Shown here: piece by piece, positions 1 through 5,641 of the stretch
How positions within the stretch are numbered: position 1 is the first letter of the stretch
Layout of the letters: the number at the start of each line of letters is the position of its first letter
Source of the DNA: Cyclobacteriaceae bacterium
GTDB lineage: Bacteria > Bacteroidota > Bacteroidia > Cytophagales > Cyclobacteriaceae
Direction: 5' to 3'
DNA length: 6,214 nt
Assembly (NCBI GenBank): GCA_030637245.1
Contig: DAOVVI010000104.1
Span: 1 to 6,214, forward strand
Notes under the pieces: generated by a model
The model's database searches: none
The model's input: the letters and a program-made list of their open reading frames with translations, nothing else
What the model was told of the DNA's origin: nothing
Position numbers and translations under genes: made by a program

Positions 1-837
1 ATCGTAATCGCTGGCAATATATAAATCCGGATAACCATCCTGATTTATATCTCCTAATGCGATTCCGAGACGGTATCCAAAGTTAACCAGCCCTGCCTGA
101 GCAGATTTTTCAACAAATTTGTTATTGATATTCTCATAAAACTTGTCGGTTTTTAATTTGCCACCGTCAATATCAGCACGTAGTTTCTTATAATTTATAT
201 TTCCCAATTGAAAGGAAGGAGGGGGTTGGTTCATCAGGTACATATCTAAATCACCATCCAGATCGTAATCGAAAAAAGCAGTTTGGATAGAATAATTCGT
301 ATTGTCGAGGTGATATTCTGCTGCAGATTCTTTAAACGTCAAATCGCCATTATTAATAAATAATTTATTTTTCCTGTCGGACTCATTTTTTAATGGCCCT
401 CCCCTGCAAACATATATATCCAGTAATCCATCAGAATTTATATCAACCATATTAATGCCGGTGGTCCAGCCACTATGAATTCCACTGATACCTGAGCTTT
501 TACTAATATCTTCAAATTTTAAATCCCCTTTATTCAAATATAATTTATCGAAAACTGAATTCCCGCCTAAATATATATCGGGCAATCCATCATTGTTTAT
601 ATCCCCAATTGCAACTCCACTTCCATTATAAAATGATTCATAAGCCAGATAATTGAGGGTTTCCGTTTCCAACACCTTATTTGTAAAATAGAGGTTGGTA
701 TTTCCGGGATTGGTGAGCGTTAAGAGATACTCCTTTTTTTTATCCTCAGTGGATGACGGTGGTTTTTTGTTATTATTATTTGAACACGATAAATTCAAAA
801 TAACCAATAGTGTAATTGTATATTTGGATGTGCCCAT
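1..837 (-). CDS. FG-GAP/VCBS repeat lipoprotein, CRTAC1/ASPIC-UnbV type (N-terminal part, runs off left edge)
   Basis: Open from the ATG at 837 to the window edge: 279 residues, no stop. The N-terminus is a lipoprotein signal: a hydrophobic stretch at residues 7-16 followed by the lipobox L-S-C, with Cys18 as the lipidated residue, then an Asn/Lys-rich linker (19-37). After this come four Asp/Asn-rich calcium-binding loops of the integrin-like FG-GAP/VCBS propeller: D79-x-N-x-D83-G, D132-x-N-x-D136-G, D190-x-D-x-D194-G and D263-x-N-x-D267-G, each followed by a hydrophobic strand such as LPDIYL. The segment around residues 65-90 (FYNGSGVAIGDINNDG) is typical of the family that in Bacteroidota ends in an ASPIC/UnbV domain; full-length members are much longer, so most of the protein is outside. 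Family knowledge: such surface lipoproteins often lie near polysaccharide-utilisation genes, but their biochemical role is poorly defined. No second in-frame Met lies near the start, so 837 is the only sensible start. It lies downstream of the OmpH gene on the same strand. Confidence 0.9.
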   Translation of the reverse strand, partial: MGTSKYTITLLVILNLSCSNNNNKKPPSSTEDKKKEYLLTLTNPGNTNLYFTNKVLETETLNYLAYESFYNGSGVAIGDINNDGLPDIYLGGNSVFDKLYLNKGDLKFEDISKSSGISGIHSGWTTGINMVDINSDGLLDIYVCRGGPLKNESDRKNKLFINNGDLTFKESAAEYHLDNTNYSIQTAFFDYDLDGDLDMYLMNQPPPSFQLGNINYKKLRADIDGGKLKTDKFYENINNKFVEKSAQAGLVNFGYRLGIALGDINQDGYPDLYIASDYD

Positions 838-972
838 GGTTACTTTTTTGTGTCGTAAATATCTGTAGGGATAATGCCAGATTATATTGATCGAAAATGT
901 TATTTGTACCTTGCGAAAGGTGCTTTAAACTTCGTTGATTCAATAAGCGTAAACCTGAAAAGAATCTTAAAA
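838..972. other. Intergenic spacer between OmpH-like gene and FG-GAP lipoprotein gene
   Basis: These 135 AT-rich bases separate two minus-strand genes. I see no clear terminator hairpin with a T-run, no good TAnnTTTG promoter element reading left, and no Shine-Dalgarno before the ATG at 837. The gap is longer than is usual for tightly coupled genes, so the FG-GAP gene may have its own unrecognised promoter, or the two may be transcribed together. Confidence 0.4.
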
Positions 973-1488
973 TTATTTTTTTTCGTTATATAACCTGTTC
1001 AATTCAGTTAATACTTCCTGGGTGATATCCAGCTTATCATCTCCATAAATTACAGTTTCGGTACCTGAAGTTGTAAGAACTAATTGAAACCCTTTTGATT
1101 TGGCATAATTTTCAACGAATTCCGCAATCTCCTTGTTTATCGTTTCAAGGCCATCCAGCCTCTGCTTTTCTAGCTGTTGCTTAAATTTTTCCTGTTGAGC
1201 CTCAAGAGCAGTCTGCTCTTGCTGTAAAGCTTGTTCAGTTTCAGTCTTGGTACTAGCAGACATTTCTCCAACATTTTTATAATACGCATCTACTTTAGCC
1301 TGGTATGGTTCAATTAAGCTCTCGATTTCTTTCCTCAATTTGTCTTGCTCATCTTTTACTTCTTTATCAAAAGCTTTTAATCCTTCATACTCTTTCATTA
1401 AAAGCGCCACATCAATGAATGTAATTTTATTTTGAGAACATGACATTATAAATAAAATGAGCGCAAATAACAGCGTTAAGTTTTTCAT
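973..1488 (-). CDS. OmpH/Skp family periplasmic chaperone, predicted lipoprotein
   Basis: This complete 171-residue protein fits the OmpH/Skp family, whose members hold unfolded outer-membrane proteins in the periplasm before BAM-mediated insertion. A hydrophobic signal (residues 4-15) ends in the lipobox I-M-S-C, making Cys17 the likely lipid anchor. The mature part opens with the family's first strand (KITFIDVALLMKEYEG, about residues 21-36). A long charged helix-turn-helix region (about 37-128), rich in Glu, Lys and Gln, forms the predicted coiled-coil arms. The C-terminal part, about 130-160, contains KGFQLVLTTSGTETVIYGD, matching the family's closing strands (typically '...vYa...lDiT'), and then DITQEVLTELNRLY. 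Length is normal for the family. The ATG at 1488 is chosen because it directly precedes the signal. Classical Skp is soluble; a lipidated form is a Bacteroidota-type variant. It is not beside bamA here, so it may be an accessory paralogue. Confidence is high for the family and moderate for the specific role. Confidence 0.9.
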   Translation of the reverse strand: MKNLTLLFALILFIMSCSQNKITFIDVALLMKEYEGLKAFDKEVKDEQDKLRKEIESLIEPYQAKVDAYYKNVGEMSASTKTETEQALQQEQTALEAQQEKFKQQLEKQRLDGLETINKEIAEFVENYAKSKGFQLVLTTSGTETVIYGDDKLDITQEVLTELNRLYNEKK

Positions 1489-1630
1489 AAATTTATTTTT
1501 TAGAAACTAGAATCAATTTGATATCCTAAAGGGAATCAAGACTGAATCAGCATCTTTTATTCCCTGCATTACTTAAAACCCCGGCAAAAGGGAAGCCCAG
1601 ATAGCCCATGGCTTAAAACGCAATTTGTTT

Positions 1631-1638
1631 CAAAGATA
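1631..1638 (-). promoter_or_regulatory. Candidate Bacteroidota -7 promoter element for the OmpH-like gene
   Basis: The minus strand reads TATCTTTG, an exact match to the TAnnTTTG -7 consensus recognised by the Bacteroidota primary sigma factor. It would give a 5' leader of roughly 135 nt before the ATG at 1488. No clear TTG/TTTG -33 element sits about 19 bases upstream (only a T-rich ATTTTA), so this rests on one short motif. Confidence 0.35.
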
Positions 1639-1690
1639 ACAAGGTACATGTCCGCTAAAATGTTTGCAAGCATAAAGGTTTTAAATTTAT

Positions 1691-1719
1691 TCAATATCAT
1701 TTTTATACCCCCATATTGA
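1691..1719. repeat. Short AT-rich inverted repeat
   Basis: TCAATAT (1691-1697) and its exact reverse complement ATATTGA (1713-1719) are separated by 15 bases containing a C-run. It could be an operator with two half-sites about two helical turns apart, or chance in AT-rich DNA. Confidence 0.3.
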
Positions 1720-1740
1720 TATATTTATCGCCCCGGTATC

Positions 1741-1774
1741 CCGGTGAAATGTTGCTATTTTACAGCATTACCGG
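1741..1774. repeat. Interrupted inverted repeat/hairpin upstream of the sialidase-family operon
   Basis: The left arm is CCGGT (1741-1745) plus AATGTTG (1748-1754), and the right arm CAGCATT (1763-1769) plus ACCGG (1770-1774). Twelve pairs form (one a G-U wobble), with a two-base GA bulge at 1746-1747 and an 8-base loop, CTATTTTA. No T-run follows in either direction, so it is not a typical terminator. It lies about 150 bases before the sialidase-family start and is either a dyad operator or a 5'-leader structure. Confidence 0.5.
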
Positions 1775-1913
1775 TCCTACACTATCGTTTTATTGAAGGC
1801 GATGAGGAGTAAATCTGGGAGAATGATGGTCACAACAAATGTTTTTTCTGATTGTCGAAAAAGTGCTTGAATAAACCATTACCGTAAACTCCGCAGAAAA
1901 AGCGGGTCAAATT

Positions 1914-1918
1914 AAGGA
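1914..1918 (+). promoter_or_regulatory. Ribosome-binding sequence for the first sialidase-family gene
   Basis: AAGGA lies four bases before the ATG at 1923. This is the only one of the three propeller genes with a reasonably placed Shine-Dalgarno-like sequence. The frame is open upstream only to a TAA at 1872-1874 and has no other usual start codon there, so the start is well fixed. Confidence 0.5.
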
Positions 1919-1922
1919 TACT

Positions 1923-3635
1923 ATGAATAGTTGGAGTTTCACTTTTATAGTTGGAATTATCACCATTTCGCTGTCGGTTTCCGGGCAGGAAGGACATCAA
2001 ACTTCCAACGACAATTATTACAATTTACTTCATCATTATCCATTTCAAGAGCATAGTTCGGAACCTGTATTCCTGGGTGAATCCCCCATGAACGAAGCAA
2101 CAGTCCAGGTTTTTCCGGATGGAACCATAAAAGTATATCATGCCCCAAACCGGTATAGTAATGAAGTAATGTCCATGGAGTCGAAAGATGGTGGATTTAC
2201 ATGGAGTGAAGCAGAAGTGATTTTCGAAGATTCTATTATTTGGCAATATCCACGCCGGACACTTATTGATAATAAAGGAAATATTCATTTGCTTGTATTT
2301 CAGGAACCTGATCTGGATGTTTACCATACGGCGACTTCAGATGGTGGAAAAACCTGGAAACCATTGCAGAAAATAGCTAATGGCAGAATAGGGGCCATCA
2401 GGGGATTGATACAAACAAAAAGCGGGAGGTTGATCTTTGGTTATCACCACCATAAATGGGATCGTAAACCACCATATGGAAGTTGTTATATCTCATTTGT
2501 CTATTCTGATGATTACGGAGAAACATGGGAAGATTCCGAGTCGCAACTTGTAGCTCCAGTGTTCGAAAACTACAATGGCAATAATTACGGAGCGGTAGAG
2601 CCAAATTTAGTTCAATTGAGCGATGATCGAATCTGGATGTTGTGCAGAACTCAAACCGGCTGGCTATATCAATCAACTTCCGATGATAATGGAGAATCAT
2701 GGTCGGAAGCAGAACCATCTGCTTTTCATAGCTCAAATTCTCCTGCAGATTTGCTGAAACTACCCGACGGAAGGATTGTTGCGACATGGTGCAATACCGG
2801 GGATACAGACCTTAAAACATTTGGCAAGATCTATACCAACCGCGAAGTGTTGCACATGGCTATTTCGGATGATGATGGCAATTCCTGGAAAGGATTCAGA
2901 GAGGTATTTCGCATCCCTACCAGAAACGATCAAAACGATATGCCGGGCGGAGATTCGGGCGTCGCTTATCCTAACACTGCATTCACTGAAGATGGTAAAA
3001 TCATTTTAGTTACCGGCCAGGGGGAGCATGGTGGTGGAAGAGCTATGTTTAGAATTTCTCCGGAATGGTTATACGAAACCAGTCAGGAAGATGATTTCTC
3101 CAATGGCTTGGAAAAATGGTCGTGCTATTCTTTTACTAAACTGGGGTTGAAACCCGGGCGTATGCTGGGGCCAGAACTTTTATTGGATGAAGCAGCAAAA
3201 GGCGGTAAAATACTGCATGTGAGAAAGGCAAAATCCGAAATAATGGGAGACGGTGCGGTTTGGAATTTTCCAATGATGCGAAAAGGAGAACTTTCTATGA
3301 GAGTAAAAGCGCCCGAAGGTTCAGCCGGAATAGTTATTGCATTAACCGATCATCACCGACATCCCAATGACCCGGATGGAGAAAATACAGCTATGTTTTC
3401 CATTGACAGCAGAAAGTTTGGAGATTTTCAATGGCAAATTGTGACGATTAAATGGGATCTGGATTATAAAAAGTGTGATTTGTATATCAATGAAAATCTA
3501 CATTCGAAAGTATCCCTTATCAACGATACGGACAACGGAATATCCTATCTCCGTTTCCGGTCCCTTGCTGGCGATGGAACAACGGATCTCAATGGGATTT
3601 GGATTGATTGGGTGAAAGCAGATGTTAGTGATTAA
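1923..3635 (+). CDS. Secreted sialidase-fold (BNR/Asp-box) protein with C-terminal jelly-roll-like domain; atypical active site
   Basis: This 570-residue exported protein has a hydrophobic signal at residues 5-20 with probable cleavage G21/Q22; unusually, no Lys or Arg precedes the hydrophobic core. Residues about 50-380 form a sialidase-type beta-propeller of the BNR_2 type with five Asp boxes (S/T-x-D-x-G-x-T/S-W): 87-94, 138-145, 195-202, 253-260 and 315-322. E226 and R242 are 16 residues apart, as in GH33 enzymes; R307 (before Asp box 5) fits the third arginine and Y349 (VAYPNTAF) the nucleophile Tyr. The usual FRIP arginine is replaced around T60 (NEATVQVFPDGT), and the acid/base Asp position falls near P75, so it is not a standard GH33 sialidase by eye. 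Residues about 388-570, starting DDFSNGLEKW, look like a LamG/concanavalin-like domain, possibly sugar-binding. It heads the likely operon, 38 bases before the next gene. 'Exo-alpha-sialidase-like' is safe; the actual substrate is unknown. Confidence 0.85.
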   Translation: MNSWSFTFIVGIITISLSVSGQEGHQTSNDNYYNLLHHYPFQEHSSEPVFLGESPMNEATVQVFPDGTIKVYHAPNRYSNEVMSMESKDGGFTWSEAEVIFEDSIIWQYPRRTLIDNKGNIHLLVFQEPDLDVYHTATSDGGKTWKPLQKIANGRIGAIRGLIQTKSGRLIFGYHHHKWDRKPPYGSCYISFVYSDDYGETWEDSESQLVAPVFENYNGNNYGAVEPNLVQLSDDRIWMLCRTQTGWLYQSTSDDNGESWSEAEPSAFHSSNSPADLLKLPDGRIVATWCNTGDTDLKTFGKIYTNREVLHMAISDDDGNSWKGFREVFRIPTRNDQNDMPGGDSGVAYPNTAFTEDGKIILVTGQGEHGGGRAMFRISPEWLYETSQEDDFSNGLEKWSCYSFTKLGLKPGRMLGPELLLDEAAKGGKILHVRKAKSEIMGDGAVWNFPMMRKGELSMRVKAPEGSAGIVIALTDHHRHPNDPDGENTAMFSIDSRKFGDFQWQIVTIKWDLDYKKCDLYINENLHSKVSLINDTDNGISYLRFRSLAGDGTTDLNGIWIDWVKADVSD

Positions 3636-3673
3636 ATAAGAAATTAATTAAGGAATTTCCATATTATCTTGGA

Positions 3674-5596
3674 ATGAAAAAAATCAGAAATAAATTAGGA
3701 ACCATCGCAGGAACAATTCTTTTTCTGTCCAGCATCATTGCAGGAATCGCCCAAGGACATACTGCATTAAAATATCAGTATTCCGTAGGATTTGATGATG
3801 TATTTGAATATCGTTTCCCATCCTTAATAGACGCACCAAAAGCAATAATATTTGCGTTGGAGGATGAAAAAAAAGATGAACTGGGAATAATTCCAAACAA
3901 TATTAATCCGGCTACAATGCGATCGGTTGGTACAGAGAAAACTTGCGGATCGATACAGCGAGCAAATATTAATTTGACAAAGTGTAACCTGGAAATTAGT
4001 AAGTCGGAGTCAAGGCATTTAACAATAACCAAAAGAGTAATCAAACCAGATATCTACTTCAAAACACATCCTGAACATATTATTCCTGGAAATATGGTTA
4101 TTCAACATTTTAAAATAGAGCTGGAAGCAAAAATTGAGGGGGCAGATAGCGGGTATAGCTATATGTTTGAATTGCTGCAGGCACAAGGGGATGCGCAACT
4201 GTTGAATTTAGAGAATAAAGATAATTTCTCCCGCTCTAACAAGAATACCTTTATTGCAGATTGGTATGGAGCCAATGTATTAAGAGTTACTGTGAAAAAT
4301 GGCAATGTTTTAGCAACAGCTCTTGATACTATTTTTGTGCATTTCTCACATTCACAACTAACTGGGGGTGATGTTATGAACCTTAACAAAAGTTACGAGG
4401 GGAAGGAGTATATAGCAGGAAAGATAGTTGATGGTAAGTTAATTTATAAAGGGATGCGGTTTCTTCCTTCAGACATATCAAGAGGGGATATACGTTATGA
4501 GGGGACCAGGTTTGGTGCGTATGAAACGAAAGAACCCAGGGTATTGGCGCTAAAGAGCGGAACGCTTGTTGCCGCATATCACCTCCAGGTAAAGGGTGCC
4601 AATGATGCTCCTCCAGGACTCACACTCGTTATGACAAGAAGTGAAGATGGAGGAAAAACCTGGATTGATGATCAAATCTTGATGCAGGATATAGAGGGTG
4701 TTGTTGCTTATTCTTCTATGATTGAGTGGAAGGGTGAAGTACAATGCTACTTTTCAGGTGGGCACAGGACGCATCAACACGCCAATAAATATAAAGGAGT
4801 CTATAGAACTAAAAGTAAAGACGAAGGAAAGACATGGAGCGTGCCGGAATCCATGGATGAGATGACAAATCTTGTATCCTCAAAATCAGACTCAATCTCT
4901 GCAAGTCAATCCCCTTCAACCAACGCGCTTTTTATTCCTGATATGGAATGGAAAAATAAACGTGGCGATGCCATTATAGTCCCCTTCTATATCGATCCGG
5001 TACGTTTTCTGATAACACTTGATGGAGGTGATACCTGGGACGTTTTTTATGATGTAAATAACTATCCGCAATACCTGGGAGAGCTGAATGAGATTTCCTG
5101 GGCACTTTTGGATAATCGCACTATATATATAGTTTCAAGGCGCCAGAGTAAGAGCGGCTATAAAAATGAAATGCTTTTTGACTTGGAAGGAAATCCTGCT
5201 TTTTTAGGTCAAAGCAGAAAGAACCATAAAGCCAGAAGGTGTCATCAAAGTGCAGTAAAGATACCAGAAGGTGAATATAAAGGGAGAGTTGCTGTTGCCA
5301 GTAACTTTAGTGGAGATAGAGAGGAGGCGACTATTGCCATCTCTAAAACTTCCATGGCGGAAAACTTTGTTACAAAGTTCTTAACTACCAATGCAGCATG
5401 GGGTTATTGTCATATAGACTGGAATCCAAAACTGAAAGGATTTATTCTGGCAGGAGAGTCGGAGCCATTTGATGAGAATGAACAAGTTGTTAGTATGGAT
5501 GGAGGTCCAGATAGAAATGAACGTTTTTCCATAGAGTGCTTTGCATTTAGTCCGGCATTCTACGAAACTTTGGTGGAGGCTGATATCCACAAGTAG
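3674..5596 (+). CDS. Secreted sialidase-family (GH33-like) protein with long N-terminal extension
   Basis: This protein has 640 residues. Its signal peptide has a Lys/Arg-rich start, a hydrophobic core at about 10-25 and likely cleavage A26/Q27. Residues about 30-270 form an extension I do not recognise, probably beta-rich. Within it, residues 46-66 (YRFPSLIDAPK...) resemble the FRIP strand of sialidases. The propeller spans about 275-635 with Asp boxes at 323-330 (SEDGGKTW), 381-388 (SKDEGKTW) and 448-455 (TLDGGDTW). Aligned by eye with GH33, the catalytic set appears present: R289 (EPRV in place of FRIP), D311 (NDAPPG, 11 residues before the Arg preceding Asp box 1), E473, R489 (16 later), R549 (GDREE, after CHQS) and Y578 (WGYCH). 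This supports an active glycoside hydrolase on sialic acid or a related sugar, exported to the periplasm or beyond. The ATG at 3674 directly precedes the signal; the AAGGAA at 3650-3655 is too distant to be a good ribosome-binding site. Gaps of 38 and 45 bases suggest one operon. Confidence 0.85.
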   Translation: MKKIRNKLGTIAGTILFLSSIIAGIAQGHTALKYQYSVGFDDVFEYRFPSLIDAPKAIIFALEDEKKDELGIIPNNINPATMRSVGTEKTCGSIQRANINLTKCNLEISKSESRHLTITKRVIKPDIYFKTHPEHIIPGNMVIQHFKIELEAKIEGADSGYSYMFELLQAQGDAQLLNLENKDNFSRSNKNTFIADWYGANVLRVTVKNGNVLATALDTIFVHFSHSQLTGGDVMNLNKSYEGKEYIAGKIVDGKLIYKGMRFLPSDISRGDIRYEGTRFGAYETKEPRVLALKSGTLVAAYHLQVKGANDAPPGLTLVMTRSEDGGKTWIDDQILMQDIEGVVAYSSMIEWKGEVQCYFSGGHRTHQHANKYKGVYRTKSKDEGKTWSVPESMDEMTNLVSSKSDSISASQSPSTNALFIPDMEWKNKRGDAIIVPFYIDPVRFLITLDGGDTWDVFYDVNNYPQYLGELNEISWALLDNRTIYIVSRRQSKSGYKNEMLFDLEGNPAFLGQSRKNHKARRCHQSAVKIPEGEYKGRVAVASNFSGDREEATIAISKTSMAENFVTKFLTTNAAWGYCHIDWNPKLKGFILAGESEPFDENEQVVSMDGGPDRNERFSIECFAFSPAFYETLVEADIHK

Positions 5597-5641
5597 TATG
5601 GGTAGTACAAATTTGAAATTATATCAAAAAACCTATTAATT

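Larger units (their letters stand above)
1489..1922. other. 434-base divergent intergenic region (regulatory)
   Basis: This separates the minus-strand OmpH gene from the plus-strand sialidase-family genes, so it should hold promoters for both directions. It contains a TATCTTTG element on the minus strand (1631-1638), a 7-base inverted repeat (1691-1697 with 1713-1719), a longer interrupted hairpin (1741-1774), three CCGGT-type boxes, and an AAGGA ribosome-binding sequence just before 1923. For the plus strand the nearest match to the Bacteroidota -7 consensus TAnnTTTG is TAAATCTG at 1810-1817, with one mismatch and no convincing -33 element. Open frames here are 23 codons or shorter and look like chance. 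No tRNA or recognisable riboswitch was seen. Confidence 0.6.

Noticed and set aside
1572..1619. Repeated CTTAAAAC near 1572 and 1612
   Set aside because: Only eight bases, two copies, in AT-rich DNA; it does not form an array or flank anything.
1648..1719. A 23-codon open frame with an AAGG sequence just upstream
   Set aside because: Too short and low in information, no recognisable peptide, and it overlaps the candidate promoter region and an inverted repeat.
1749..1796. A 15-residue open frame starting inside the hairpin, considered as a leader peptide
   Set aside because: No run of regulatory codons and no terminator-like structure after it, so an attenuator cannot be supported.
1802..1870. 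A 22-residue open frame before the sialidase-type operon
   Set aside because: No supporting homology; composition looks random and the ribosome-binding context is poor.
1960..2787. Minus-strand open frames of 62-129 codons under the first propeller gene
   Set aside because: They are antisense to a well-supported gene with clear domains, have no recognisable motifs and no start signals.
2907..2918. A literal F-R-I-P string in the first propeller protein (residues 329-332)
   Set aside because: It lies after the last Asp box and is followed by a polar loop (TRNDQND), not by the strand that follows FRIP in sialidases. It is most likely coincidence, though a permuted arrangement was considered.
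3665..3672. TATCTTGG close to the promoter consensus TAnnTTTG just before the second propeller gene
   Set aside because: One mismatch and it ends directly at the ATG, leaving no leader; transcription from the upstream gene is more likely.
3775..5590. Several minus-strand open frames of 64-89 codons under the second propeller gene
   Set aside because: Shadows of the coding strand; the plus-strand reading has a signal peptide and full propeller motifs.
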